A DNA stretch of 64,000 nucleotides from assembly GCF_938028735.1 (NCBI RefSeq), contig NZ_CALIMF010000012.1:124001-188000 (forward strand), in the 5' to 3' direction. Shown here piece by piece: positions 20,344 to 30,469 of this stretch. The translations under genes and the position numbers were made by a program. The stretch's first letter is position 1; the number at the start of each line of letters is the position of its first letter. Below the pieces are notes generated by a model. The model was not told the DNA's origin. It made no database searches and saw nothing but the letters and a program-made list of their open reading frames with translations. The stretch comes from an uncultured Thermanaerothrix sp. (GTDB taxonomy: Bacteria > Chloroflexota > Anaerolineae > Anaerolineales > Anaerolineaceae).

Positions 20344-21576
20344 TCAGGGTAAAAGACGTCGTAAAAAGTTCTTTAAGGTCTCAGAGTTGATGCCACCTCC
20401 TCGAAATAGGGTATGTTTGCGTGGGGTTGGGGTTGCTTCACTGAGCAGCAGTGCCCAGTGGAGCAGGCCAACGCTTGTGGAATAGGCGGGGGATTGCAAT
20501 TGATCGGTCAGGCCCACCAAGTTTTCGGGCTTAGCAACCCGTACCGGCAGGCCCAGCACTGAACTGGCAAGGTTGCGAATGCCCGGTAACAGCGCCGTTC
20601 CCCCCGTCAACACCATGCCGGCAGGCAGGAGTCCATCGTAGCCCGAGCGCTTGATCTCCTCCAACACAAAGAGGAAGATCTCTTCCACCCGCGCCTCGAT
20701 AATGTGAGCCAGTTCGCGTCGGCTGACCTGGACGGGGTACTCCTGCCCAAAAGTGCGCAGTGTCAAAATCTCCTCCTCACTTACCTCATTTTCAACAGCG
20801 TGACCGTACTGTTTTTTGACCTCTTCGGCTTGGGGCAGGGGGAGGCGTAAACCATGAGCGATATCTGAGGTGATATGATTGCCTCCTAACGCTAGTACCA
20901 TGGTGTGCCAGACGTCGCCATCTATGTAAATGGCTAAATCGGTTGTTCCTCCACCGATGTCGCACACCACAACCCCCATTTGTCGCTCGGTTTCCGTAAG
21001 CACCACTTCGCCTGAGGCCAGGGGATTAAGGACAAAATGAGACACTTGGACCCCTGCCGCTTCAACACATTGGCGAATGTTCTCTACCGTGGATTCAGCG
21101 GCGGTGATGATGTGGGCCTCAACCTCCAAACGGTAACCGTGCATGCCAATGGGGTTGCGAATACCGTCTTGTCCATCCACGACAAAACCCCGTTGGATCA
21201 CGTGAATGATTTGACGGTTGTGGGGGATGGCAATAGCCTGAGCTGAGTCGAGCGCTCGAGCAATATCTTCTTGGTCAATAACCCCGCCCGATATTCCTAC
21301 TACTCCCCGGCTGTTGACCGAGGCAACGTGAGAGCCGGCCAGGCTGACCAATGCAGAGGTAATTTCTAGCCCTGAGGTGCGTTGGGCCTTTTCGATTGAG
21401 CGGGCAATGGCAGTTGAGGCAGCTCCTAAATCTACCACTGCCCCCTTGCGGATCCCCTGGGATGGCTCAATGCCTACGCCGAGGATGCGTAAATTTCGCT
21501 CTCCCTCAACTCTTGCCACGAGGGTACAGACTTTGGTCGTGCCGATGTCAATTCCTACAACAATTGGTTCATCCAT
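20344..21576 (-). CDS. ftsA: Cell division protein FtsA
   Basis: VVGIDIGTTKVCTLVA, VVCDIGGGTTDLAIY, amphipathic C-term TLKNFLRRLLP. Confidence 0.95.
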   Translation of the reverse strand: MDEPIVVGIDIGTTKVCTLVARVEGERNLRILGVGIEPSQGIRKGAVVDLGAASTAIARSIEKAQRTSGLEITSALVSLAGSHVASVNSRGVVGISGGVIDQEDIARALDSAQAIAIPHNRQIIHVIQRGFVVDGQDGIRNPIGMHGYRLEVEAHIITAAESTVENIRQCVEAAGVQVSHFVLNPLASGEVVLTETERQMGVVVCDIGGGTTDLAIYIDGDVWHTMVLALGGNHITSDIAHGLRLPLPQAEEVKKQYGHAVENEVSEEEILTLRTFGQEYPVQVSRRELAHIIEARVEEIFLFVLEEIKRSGYDGLLPAGMVLTGGTALLPGIRNLASSVLGLPVRVAKPENLVGLTDQLQSPAYSTSVGLLHWALLLSEATPTPRKHTLFRGGGINSETLKNFLRRLLP

Positions 21577-21594
21577 AGCCGTGCTCCAAAACCC

Positions 21595-22590
21595 TTACTT
21601 ATAGAAGGGGGCCTGCAGATATTCCAGGCTGATTACCTGGGGATGAAGGCCTCGCTGTTGGATTTGCGCGAGGATGATTTGATATAACTGCATTTTGGCC
21701 TCCAAGTCATCCAGGGTATTTCCGAGTAATACCTGCCAGCCATTGGGGTCCTGCCAGCCAAAGCCAATTTCACTATCGTAGACTAGGGGGGTCCCGGGTG
21801 AAAGACGCTGCCGCAAATTTAAAATAGCCTGTACAAATTGAGCATTTGTGCGTTTTCCCCACGCTTCGGGCGGATTAAGGGATGCGTTTGTACTGTTCAG
21901 ACCATCGGAATTCATCAGCGGCGGCAGGGCGTTTGCCGTAACCAGGGGGAGTTCTCCCGCTTCTCCGCGCGGGCGTAGGATGACGCCCTCGGGATCGAGC
22001 CAGTAAGTATCGCTGCCCACTTGCCAAGCCAGTGCAGGTTGACGCTCAACCGCTGTAAGAATTAGGCGGGCCGGGAAGAGTAAACGAATGCGGATATCTT
22101 TTAGTTCAGGGAACGCGGCTTCCAATTCCAACTTAAGTGTCTGGATGTCTAGTGCGACTGCCGGTTTGCCGGTAATTCCCAGCACAGCCTGAAGGTCAGC
22201 GGACGTGAGCCGCTGCAGGCCAACAGCCTCGATGCGTTGTACCTGGAATGTAGGGGAGTTGAATAACGTGTAGAGGATTAAGGCCATTAGGACTGCAATC
22301 ATTCCAGAGAGGAGACGCCAACCCGGGTTGACTAGAGGCATTGCAGGCATGCGCAGCTCAGCACCACTAACTCCTAGAGTAATATAGTATTGTCGGCGCA
22401 CCTTGGCAGTGGGCAGGGAGCGAGTGGGTGAAGACGCAGACGTAGCCATGCCTCGCGCGATGACCACAGGTCTGCGCTCGCGGCGGGCTACCGATTGCTT
22501 GGCACGCTGAACGCGTTTTTGGGTGGTTTGAGCGCGGCGCTGACGTACCAGATCGGCGCGGCTAGGCGTGGTCTTCTCCGTGCCCTTCAT
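21595..22590 (-). CDS. ftsQ: Cell division protein FtsQ (POTRA)
   Basis: Single TM, FQVQRIEAVGLQRLTSADLQAVLGI POTRA, ERQPALAWQVGSDTYWLDPEGVIL. Confidence 0.85.
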   Translation of the reverse strand: MKGTEKTTPSRADLVRQRRAQTTQKRVQRAKQSVARRERRPVVIARGMATSASSPTRSLPTAKVRRQYYITLGVSGAELRMPAMPLVNPGWRLLSGMIAVLMALILYTLFNSPTFQVQRIEAVGLQRLTSADLQAVLGITGKPAVALDIQTLKLELEAAFPELKDIRIRLLFPARLILTAVERQPALAWQVGSDTYWLDPEGVILRPRGEAGELPLVTANALPPLMNSDGLNSTNASLNPPEAWGKRTNAQFVQAILNLRQRLSPGTPLVYDSEIGFGWQDPNGWQVLLGNTLDDLEAKMQLYQIILAQIQQRGLHPQVISLEYLQAPFYK

Positions 22591-23702
22591 CCCTCCCTCC
22601 GGTAGACGTATTGTGTCCGATCCCGTTCGGCCTTACGTTCGAGCGCTAACGTGATGAGGCGATCCAGTAGTTGAGAATAGGGCAATCCACTGGCTTCCCA
22701 CAATTTGGGGTACATGCTGATCTCAGTAAACCCTGGCAATGTGTTGATCTCACTGATGTACACCCTCTGCGTTTGGGGATCGAGTAGAAAGTCCACACGG
22801 GCCATGCCGGCGCAATCCACAGCCCGATAGGCTGCCACAGCCAGACGGCGGACTTCTTGGCTGAGGGTCTCTGGTAAGGGAGCGGGGATGAGCAATTGGG
22901 TGCCGCTGTTTAGATATTTTGAGGCATAAGAATAGAATTCTTCGTCTGGCACTACTTCCCCTGGGACAGAGGCGATAGGTTGTTCATTCCCCAAAACGCT
23001 GACCTCAATCTCGCGAGCCCGGTCAATGCCTCGTTCTATAAGGATGCGACGATCATAGCGCGCTGCTTCTTCTAGCCCTTCCACGAGTTCGGCACGATTG
23101 TGACATTTGGTAATCCCTACTGAGGAGCCCAAATTGACCGGCTTGGTGAAAAGTGGATAGGGAGCCAGAGCCTCAGCGGCTTCAATCACGTGGGTTCGAT
23201 CATTTTCAATCTCAGCCCGAGTAAAGACCAAATATTCAACCACTGGAAGATGGTGAGCCTGCATGATTTGTTTGAAGAGAGCTTTGTCCATGCCCAGCGC
23301 TGAGGCGGTTACCCCCGCCCCAACATAGGCTACCCCTGCCAGTTCCAGCAAACCTTGGAGGGTCCCATCTTCGCCAAAGGTGCCATGTAGCACTGGGAAA
23401 ACGACGTCCAGATCTGTGTAGGGTTTGAGCGCAATATGATCGCCCTGTATCTCGCGCACGTACAAATGCGGGTGACCCGGTTCGGGCAACAAGCATGCAC
23501 GCTTGAGGTGTTCGGTTTGGTGCCGTTCCAGTGCTTCCAGTACGTTCTCGCCGGTTACCCATTCTCCCTCTAGAGTGATGCCAATTTGGATTACATCGTA
23601 CTTTTGAGGATCGAGTGCCTGGAGCACCGAGCGTGCTGAGCGCAGGGAAACCTCGTGTTCACCTGATCTGCCACCGAAAATAACGCCAACCCGTTTCTTC
23701 AT
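22587..23702 (-). CDS. ddl: D-alanine--D-alanine ligase
   Basis: MKKRVGVIFGGRSGEHEVSLRSA; KPVNLGSSVGITK; EINTLPGFT; start moved to MKKRVGV (23702). Confidence 0.95.
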   Translation of the reverse strand: MKKRVGVIFGGRSGEHEVSLRSARSVLQALDPQKYDVIQIGITLEGEWVTGENVLEALERHQTEHLKRACLLPEPGHPHLYVREIQGDHIALKPYTDLDVVFPVLHGTFGEDGTLQGLLELAGVAYVGAGVTASALGMDKALFKQIMQAHHLPVVEYLVFTRAEIENDRTHVIEAAEALAPYPLFTKPVNLGSSVGITKCHNRAELVEGLEEAARYDRRILIERGIDRAREIEVSVLGNEQPIASVPGEVVPDEEFYSYASKYLNSGTQLLIPAPLPETLSQEVRRLAVAAYRAVDCAGMARVDFLLDPQTQRVYISEINTLPGFTEISMYPKLWEASGLPYSQLLDRLITLALERKAERDRTQYVYRREG

Positions 23703-23712
23703 CTCACTTCCT

Positions 23713-24696
23713 CTATTCATGGGAGGTTGTGCTTTCATCTTCCCAATCTCCAATCCGTTCGATCTCCAATTCCAGATGGAGGCCAAAGGTTTCAAAAACT
23801 TTCTGCCGCACCAAGCAAATCAGATGCCAGTAATCACTGGCTGTGGCGCCTTCGTAAGCAATGAAAAAGTTTGCATGGATTGGGCTGACCTCTACGCCAC
23901 CAACTCGAGTACCTTTCAGCCCAGCCTGTTCGATCAGCCGACCCGCGTAATTACCAGGTGGATTCTTGAAAACTGAACCCATGCTGGCGCCAGGGGGCTG
24001 TGTGCGCTTCCGATAGGCGATGAAAGCCTCCATTTGGGCCTGAACGTTCTCGCGTGTGTTTCTGCTTAGCCTCAATAGCCCACTCAAGATTACTGCCTCA
24101 CCAGGATGCTTCTTTAAGTAACTGGTGCGATAACCGTATTCCAGGCGCTCGCATGGCCAAATGGCTTTTCCATGTTCACGATGCAAGATTTCTGCCAGAA
24201 TCAAGGTTCCTGCCATGTCCTGCCCATGGGCACCGGCGTTCCCATAGATGGCCCCGCCAACCGTGCCGGGAATTGTGGCAGCCCATTCCAATCCGCTTAA
24301 CCCGTGGCGGGCGAGGGTGCGGGCGATAAGGCCCAGGCTGGCCCCCGACTCCGCCCACACGGTAGGGGGCTCCTGCTCGGTGTGGATATCAAAGCGCTGA
24401 GCCCGGTTGAGGATCACCACTTCGCGGACGCCTCGGTCGCTTATCAGCACATTGGCTCCGCTGCCCAGAATCACAAAGGGTACCTCAAGGTCCCAAAGAT
24501 GGCGTGCAGAAGTTTCCAGTTCTTCGGCGCTCTGCACGGTCAGCACGAAGTCACCCTTTCCCCCAACGCGGGCAGATGTGTAATTGGCTAGGGGAACATC
24601 TTGACGCAGTCGTTCACCGAATAGGCTACGCAGGTCGCGAATTTGTTCTTTGGATAACTGACGTGAGACCGGCATAAGCACCTTGTAGGACTTCAT
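23713..24696 (-). CDS. murB: UDP-N-acetylenolpyruvoylglucosamine reductase
   Basis: NYTSARVGGKGDFVLTV, LGSGANVLISDRGV, GSVFKNPPGNYAGRLIEQAGLKG; an alternative start is 24675. Confidence 0.95.
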   Translation of the reverse strand: MKSYKVLMPVSRQLSKEQIRDLRSLFGERLRQDVPLANYTSARVGGKGDFVLTVQSAEELETSARHLWDLEVPFVILGSGANVLISDRGVREVVILNRAQRFDIHTEQEPPTVWAESGASLGLIARTLARHGLSGLEWAATIPGTVGGAIYGNAGAHGQDMAGTLILAEILHREHGKAIWPCERLEYGYRTSYLKKHPGEAVILSGLLRLSRNTRENVQAQMEAFIAYRKRTQPPGASMGSVFKNPPGNYAGRLIEQAGLKGTRVGGVEVSPIHANFFIAYEGATASDYWHLICLVRQKVFETFGLHLELEIERIGDWEDESTTSHE

Positions 24697-24884
24697 AAGG
24701 CTTTGATACAGGCGATCAACCGTTCAAGGATCTCCACTTGAAGGAGCTGTGAGGAGGTCTCTGAAACAGGGGGCGCCGTGTTAGAAAGGCTATTCTGGTG
24801 TGGCGTTAGTAACTCTCGCGCCTCGGTGGGGCGGGCAGAGATGGAGGAAGGGGGTTGAGATGAGTTAGAGGGTTGGGTGGACAT
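24693..24884 (-). CDS. Putative small protein (about 63 aa) between murC and murB
   Basis: MSTQPSNSSQPPSS...SSQLLQVEILERLIACIKAL; GTGAGGA SD before ATG; stop TGA overlaps murB ATG (ATGA); overlaps the murC 3' end by 20 nt. Confidence 0.5.
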   Translation of the reverse strand: MSTQPSNSSQPPSSISARPTEARELLTPHQNSLSNTAPPVSETSSQLLQVEILERLIACIKAL

Positions 24885-26274
24885 GGGGATCCTCACTTTC
24901 TGAGCGCCATTCTTGCAAGAGGCGATAACCAACCTGGTTGGCATCGCCAGCTGAGAGAATGATGACCACATCGCCGCTCTGAAGGTGGTTTTGTAGATAA
25001 TGTGTGACCGAGTCCAGGCTTGCGATAAAGCGGGCATTCGCATGGTTCATGGCTTGGACAACTTGAGCGGCAGAAAAACTCTGATCGGTTTCACGGGCAG
25101 CGTAAACTTCAGTAACGATCACATTATCTGCTTCTGAAAAGGCATGGGCAAAATCATTGAGCAGGGCTTGGGTGCGGGAATACGTATGCGGCTGCCATAC
25201 CGCCCAGAGGCGCCGCCGCGGGTAACGAGAGCGGGCAGCGACGAGAGTGGCGCGGATTTCGCTGGGGTGATGCGCATAGTCATCAATCACAACGATGCCT
25301 CTTGCTTCACCCAATACCTCAAATCGTCGGGCTGTACCTTTATATTTGCTTAGGGCATCGGCAAATGCTTGGGTATCTATGCCCAGACGATGGGCAACAG
25401 CCAGAGCTGCCAGGGCATTGAGTAGGTTGTGTCTCCCTGGCACCTGGAGCGAGACACGGGCCAGCATCTGGGAGTCACCTCTTGAAGGGACAAAGATGGC
25501 TTCAAACGTCAGACCACCTTCCGTGTTGAGGCGTTCTGCAACTGCCTGATACTCGGCTGGCTGAGAGCCATATGTCCAGACGGGTAAGCCTTGGGTCTTC
25601 ATTGCGTTTGCCAGGCGAGCCGTCCCAGTGTTTTCGGCGCAAGCCACCAGGCTTCCCCCTGGGCGCAAGCGCCGGGCAAATGCCTCAAAGGCTGTATAGT
25701 AGGTCTCAGGAGAGGGATAGCAATCCGGGTGGTCGTGCTCAATATTGGTAATCACAATCATGTCTGGGTTCAGCCCGAGGAACATATGGTCATACTCATC
25801 CGCTTCGATGACAAAATGGGGGCCCTGACCGGCATGCGCATTGGTAAATAGACCGTGAATGACACTCCCCACAATGTATGAAGGGTCGAGTCCCAGTTGC
25901 GTTAGTCCCCAGGCAATCATCGCTGTGGTGGTGGTTTTACCATGCGTCCCGGCTACGGCAATGGCGGTATGATTTTCCATTAGGCGCGCTAGAAGCTCTT
26001 CACGCTTCAGAATGGGAATACCTTGGCTTTGAGCCGCCTGCACTTCTGGGTTGTCCAGCGGCACGGCGGATGAGCGCACCACAACATCTGCACCTTGGAT
26101 GTGATCGGGGTGATGACCAATGTGAATGAAGGCTCCGGAATTTGCTAACTGCTCAGTAACCGTAGAGGCCACGCGATCCGAGCCGCTAACGGTATAACCA
26201 CGTTCCAGCAGGAAACGGGCGATGGCCGAAAGGCCGCTTCCACCAATGCCGATGAAATGCACGTGCTTCATCAT
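24865..26274 (-). CDS. murC: UDP-N-acetylmuramate--L-alanine ligase
   Basis: HFIGIGGSGLSAIARFLLERGYTVSGSD; AGTHGKTTTTAMIA. Confidence 0.96.
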   Translation of the reverse strand: MMKHVHFIGIGGSGLSAIARFLLERGYTVSGSDRVASTVTEQLANSGAFIHIGHHPDHIQGADVVVRSSAVPLDNPEVQAAQSQGIPILKREELLARLMENHTAIAVAGTHGKTTTTAMIAWGLTQLGLDPSYIVGSVIHGLFTNAHAGQGPHFVIEADEYDHMFLGLNPDMIVITNIEHDHPDCYPSPETYYTAFEAFARRLRPGGSLVACAENTGTARLANAMKTQGLPVWTYGSQPAEYQAVAERLNTEGGLTFEAIFVPSRGDSQMLARVSLQVPGRHNLLNALAALAVAHRLGIDTQAFADALSKYKGTARRFEVLGEARGIVVIDDYAHHPSEIRATLVAARSRYPRRRLWAVWQPHTYSRTQALLNDFAHAFSEADNVIVTEVYAARETDQSFSAAQVVQAMNHANARFIASLDSVTHYLQNHLQSGDVVIILSAGDANQVGYRLLQEWRSESEDPHVHPTL

Positions 26275-26813
26275 CAGATAAACACCACCAACACAAACAC
26301 AAAGGCTAGAGCAACAGCAATGTAGATGATGGGCGGATTCAGTAATGCCGGAGGCAGGTAGCGGAGCATGCTTAGACTGGCCTGCCCAGTAGCGGTGTTG
26401 GGATCGGGGGGTAGAATGATGTTTAATGGGTAGTTTGCCATATGCATGTAATACCAGGCGGTGCCCCAGATTAAGTACCCATTGATAGCGCCGAAGAAGA
26501 AACCTAGCAGAATGTCTTGAAGATGTTCGCGGGCAAAACGCCCTGTAGCAGCGACTTTAGGGATATTGGGGGTCTGATACCCGAAAAACACCAGGGCGAT
26601 TAACAGGCTAACCCGCACCCAGAAGATATTGGCTGGCCCGGAGTTGTTCAGGATATCGCGGACAAAAGGGACAAAATTTTCCAAGACCGTGCTAATGAAA
26701 ATTGCCAATATCACGCTGAAGGACACGATAAGCTCCCTGGCCCATCCCCGCATTGCACCAATGAGGGCAAAGAGGATCACAAACATATAGAAGAAAACAT
26801 TTAGACTGATCAT
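26274..26813 (-). CDS. CvpA-like polytopic membrane protein embedded in the dcw cluster
   Basis: FALIGAMRGWARELIVSFSVILAIFIS, 4 TM-like segments; overlaps murG and murC at both ends. Confidence 0.6.
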   Translation of the reverse strand: MISLNVFFYMFVILFALIGAMRGWARELIVSFSVILAIFISTVLENFVPFVRDILNNSGPANIFWVRVSLLIALVFFGYQTPNIPKVAATGRFAREHLQDILLGFFFGAINGYLIWGTAWYYMHMANYPLNIILPPDPNTATGQASLSMLRYLPPALLNPPIIYIAVALAFVFVLVVFI

Positions 26814-27928
26814 TTCGTGTCCTCCCGCTTGGGTATTTTTGCGGATCGGGCGGCTAGACCCCTAATCAGGTCGGCCAGGTGAGCCGCGGCGCCGGGGATG
26901 GCCAGAGTGCGCATTGCTTCTCCCATCTGATGCAAGCGTTGGGGGGTATTCAACAGTTCATGCAGGGTGGGCAGTAAGGTTTCTGCAAGGGTGTGGTCTG
27001 AGAGGGTTATGGCGGCACCGTGCTTGCTCAAGTAAGCCGCGTTGGTGTTCTGATAGCGCCAGGCGTAGGGATAAGGGACTAAAATGGCGGGTAAGCCAAA
27101 CAGGGGCAATTCGCCCAGGGTTGAGGCACCAGCGCGGCAAAGAATCAGGTCGGCAGCAGCAAAGGCAGCCCCTATGTCCTCGTGTAGGTAGGGGTGAGCA
27201 TGGTAGCGTAGTTGGAGGTTGGCGGGTAAAGAGGAAGTGCGTTGCTGAACCTCAGGCCAATCTATTAACCCCGTAAGATGAATCACCTGGGTCACGGTCA
27301 GAATGGTTTCCAGATTCATAAGCACAGCACGGTTGATCGAACGGGCCCCCTTGCTTCCTCCCATGACAAGCAAAACGGGATCTTCCATCTTCAACCCCAG
27401 CGTTTGCCGCGCTTGCTCACGCTGCCAACCCCGTAGCTCGGCACGGGTGGGATAACCGGTGACCACCACATGTTTCTGGGGCGGGAAGTAGTGGCGTGAC
27501 TCCGGGGTGGTTACGGCGATGATGTGGGCAAAGCGACTCATAAGTTTAAGTGCTAGTCCAGGTTCGATATCGGGTACATAAACCAGGCTGGGAATGAAGC
27601 GGCCGGCAATGGCCACGGGAACCCCAACATAGCCCCCAGTGAAGAGAAGGACATCAGGCTTATAGGTGCGGAGGATGTGGCGCGCTGCCAGGGTTCCACG
27701 TGCAAGCGAGACCAGGTTGCCCGGCAAGCGATGCCAGCCAACCCCGTGGACGCCAGCGGCAGGGATGGCCTGGAAGGGGATACGCGTACGCATTACCAAG
27801 TCGCGCTCCATGCCCCCCTCGCTCCCAACCCAGAGGATCGCCTCAGGTTCATTGCCCAGTGCCTGAAGGATGGCGAGGGCGGGATACACGCCGCCGCCGG
27901 TCCCCCCGGCGCAAACTAACAACCGCAC
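26810..27928 (-). CDS. murG: UDP-GlcNAc:undecaprenyl-PP-MurNAc-pentapeptide GlcNAc transferase
   Basis: VRLLVCAGGTGGGVYPALAIL; GTG start (27928) preceded by AGGAGG. Confidence 0.93.
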   Translation of the reverse strand: MRLLVCAGGTGGGVYPALAILQALGNEPEAILWVGSEGGMERDLVMRTRIPFQAIPAAGVHGVGWHRLPGNLVSLARGTLAARHILRTYKPDVLLFTGGYVGVPVAIAGRFIPSLVYVPDIEPGLALKLMSRFAHIIAVTTPESRHYFPPQKHVVVTGYPTRAELRGWQREQARQTLGLKMEDPVLLVMGGSKGARSINRAVLMNLETILTVTQVIHLTGLIDWPEVQQRTSSLPANLQLRYHAHPYLHEDIGAAFAAADLILCRAGASTLGELPLFGLPAILVPYPYAWRYQNTNAAYLSKHGAAITLSDHTLAETLLPTLHELLNTPQRLHQMGEAMRTLAIPGAAAHLADLIRGLAARSAKIPKREDTK

Positions 27929-29099
27929 CGTAGATCCTCCTTTCTGAGATTTCCTGCTCACGTGCAGAAACGCGCGCCACGCTCATCAACAGCCCAACAC
28001 CAGCCAAGGTGGTCACAAGACTGGAACCACCAATGCTAATGAAGGGAAGTACGTTCCCGGTGGCTGGTAAGAGGTTAAGCATGGCAAGGATGTTCATGAG
28101 TGCTTCCAGAGTGATCCAGAACGAAATCCCTGCCGCGATGAGGGCGCCGGCCATGTCGGGGGCATGTCGGGCGATCAGCAAACCCCGCCACAAAACGACC
28201 AGATAGGCAGTAATAAGGAGAAATGCACCTACCAGGCCGGTTTCTTCCACAATCACGGCAAAGATACTATCATGGTGTGGTAAAGGTAGGCTGGTGAGTT
28301 TGGTTGTTCCCTCGCCGATGCCAACCCCGAAAATACCGCCCCGCACAACGGCTTCCTGAGCCCGTTGGATGTGGTAGGATGCAGCTAACGGATCCTGTAA
28401 ACCGGCGATAAAATCGCGAATACGTGTTTGACCCGTAGATGAGAAAGAAGTCACAACAAAGGCTACTACACCGACAACGAGGATGATCAGAAGGATTTGG
28501 CGCAAATCCACTCCAGCCAGGAAGAAGAGCAATCCCCCAATGGCAAGGATGGTAAGAGCCGTGGAGATATCAGGCTCCAGGAGAATTAATCCCGAAACGA
28601 GTCCCAGAATAGTGATCAAGGGGAGAAGGCCAAAGGTAATCTTATTGAGTACCTCGCGCTTTGATTGTAACCAGACGGCTAGGTAAAGGATGGTTACCAG
28701 TTTCGCCAATTCTGCCGGTTGAATAGAGCCTCCCATTAAGGTGCGCCTGGAGTTGTTTAGGGTCTGCCCAAACAGCAACACCGCCAACAGTAAAATGATT
28801 GTCAGTCCCATCATCCAGAGGACAAATGGGTAGAAACGGCGGTAATCAAAGTACATCAGGACTGTTGCAATCACAGAGCCAACAATGGCCCACTTTATCT
28901 GATTGGTGAAGAAGTAAGAGACGCTCCGCCCCTGCGTGTGAGCAGCCGAGGGCATCCATGAGGCGGAATAGACCATCAGCAACCCAAAACCCAGTAAGAA
29001 CACTACAGCCAGGAAAAGTGGAATATCCAGGCTCAAGCGGAGTGGGCGTGGGCGGGCGATTGGTGATGTAGTGGGGTTTACGGTAGTTGCATCACCCAT
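27849..29099 (-). CDS. ftsW: Lipid II polymerase FtsW
   Basis: SEDS family pattern; LLMVYSASW, GSIQPAELAKL, PHHDSIFAVIVEETGLVGA, FISIGGSSLV. Confidence 0.95.
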   Translation of the reverse strand: MGDATTVNPTTSPIARPRPLRLSLDIPLFLAVVFLLGFGLLMVYSASWMPSAAHTQGRSVSYFFTNQIKWAIVGSVIATVLMYFDYRRFYPFVLWMMGLTIILLLAVLLFGQTLNNSRRTLMGGSIQPAELAKLVTILYLAVWLQSKREVLNKITFGLLPLITILGLVSGLILLEPDISTALTILAIGGLLFFLAGVDLRQILLIILVVGVVAFVVTSFSSTGQTRIRDFIAGLQDPLAASYHIQRAQEAVVRGGIFGVGIGEGTTKLTSLPLPHHDSIFAVIVEETGLVGAFLLITAYLVVLWRGLLIARHAPDMAGALIAAGISFWITLEALMNILAMLNLLPATGNVLPFISIGGSSLVTTLAGVGLLMSVARVSAREQEISERRIYGAVVSLRRGDRRRRVSRPRHPSGTGQ

Positions 29100-30469
29100 T
29101 GGCGGAAAGCCTCCCCTCGTGCTTCAAAATCTCGAAAAGCGTCAAAACTGGTGCAGCCCGGTGAGAGCAAAACTACATCCCCGGGCTCGGCCACACGGGC
29201 GGCGGCAAGAACGGCCTCCTCCAGTGTGGGGCAGTGTTCCAGTGTGTAAGGGCGTTGCCCAGATTGTTGCGGTCCCAATACTTGAAGAATCTTGGGGGCT
29301 GATTCACCAAAAACGATCACGTGATCCACTCGTTCGTGGATTAAGCGGGCCAGGTCCTCCCAGGGCAGATTTTTATCTCGACCGCCCAGGAGGAGCACCA
29401 GGGGCTCACTGAAAGCCCGGATGGCGGCCGCGGTGCGTTCAGGGGCGGTTGCAATGGAGTCGTTGTACCAGGATACCCCGCGCCACACCCGCACAAGTTC
29501 TAAACGATGGGGCACACCGGTAAACTCACGGATAACCGCACGTGCTACCTCTAGGGGCCACCCCATTGCCATCACAATTGCCAGAGCCGCCAAGACATTG
29601 GCGACATTATGCTCGCCGCGCAGACGAATTTCATGCCGGGAGAGCAGCAGATGGGCTGCTGTTCCATCCCACCAGCATAATTTTTCATCTTCGAGGTAGG
29701 TTCCAGTCTCACCCAGCGGCGGGTGATTGAACCCAAAGGTGATCAGGCGGCCGCGCACTTGATCCCGTAGTGCCCAAGCTCCACCATCCTCACGGTTGAG
29801 GATGGCTGTATCTGTCTTATGCTGGTGCTGGAGAATATTGGCTTTGGCTGCCTGATAGGCCTCAAATGTACCATGGCGGTCAAGATGGTTAGGAGTGATG
29901 TTTAAGATCGCGCCGATATTGGGAGAACGTGTCATCAGTTCCAGTTGAAAGGACGAGAGTTCCATAATGGCTATGTCGTGGGGTTGCATCTCATCCAGAT
30001 AAGTGATAAGAGGCGTGCCAATGTTGCCTCCCACCCAGGCGCGTTGCGGAGGCTGGAGGGCACGTTCGGCGATGCGACCAACCAATGTGGTGGTCGTGGT
30101 CTTACCGGCTGAGCCGGTGATGCCGATTACCGGACATGGCACGTGCTCAAGGAAGATCTGCGAGTCATTTGAGAGAGGAATGCGCCGTCGAATAGCCTCT
30201 TTAATGATGGGAAGGGTAAGTGGGACTCCGCCAGAGACACAGACCAGGTCGGTATGGTCAAGCAAGGCGGTAGGATGCCCACCCAAAACCCAGCGGATAT
30301 CTGGCAAGTCGGCCAGTGCCAGGCGTGCAGTTTCCATTTGCTCCGCCGGGCGCTGGTCGTTAAGCGTGATAAGGGCGCCACGGCTGGCGAGGAAGCGGGC
30401 CAGGGCCAGCCCCTGCCGCGCAGCTCCAATGATCAAAACGCGTTGACCTTGCCAGCGATTTTCTATCAT
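29078..30469 (-). CDS. murD: UDP-N-acetylmuramoylalanine--D-glutamate ligase
   Basis: GITGSAGKTTTTTLVG, NDSIATAPERTAAAI, LLLGGRDKNLPW; start at MIENRWQG overlapping the mraY stop. Confidence 0.95.
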   Translation of the reverse strand: MIENRWQGQRVLIIGAARQGLALARFLASRGALITLNDQRPAEQMETARLALADLPDIRWVLGGHPTALLDHTDLVCVSGGVPLTLPIIKEAIRRRIPLSNDSQIFLEHVPCPVIGITGSAGKTTTTTLVGRIAERALQPPQRAWVGGNIGTPLITYLDEMQPHDIAIMELSSFQLELMTRSPNIGAILNITPNHLDRHGTFEAYQAAKANILQHQHKTDTAILNREDGGAWALRDQVRGRLITFGFNHPPLGETGTYLEDEKLCWWDGTAAHLLLSRHEIRLRGEHNVANVLAALAIVMAMGWPLEVARAVIREFTGVPHRLELVRVWRGVSWYNDSIATAPERTAAAIRAFSEPLVLLLGGRDKNLPWEDLARLIHERVDHVIVFGESAPKILQVLGPQQSGQRPYTLEHCPTLEEAVLAAARVAEPGDVVLLSPGCTSFDAFRDFEARGEAFRQWVMQLP

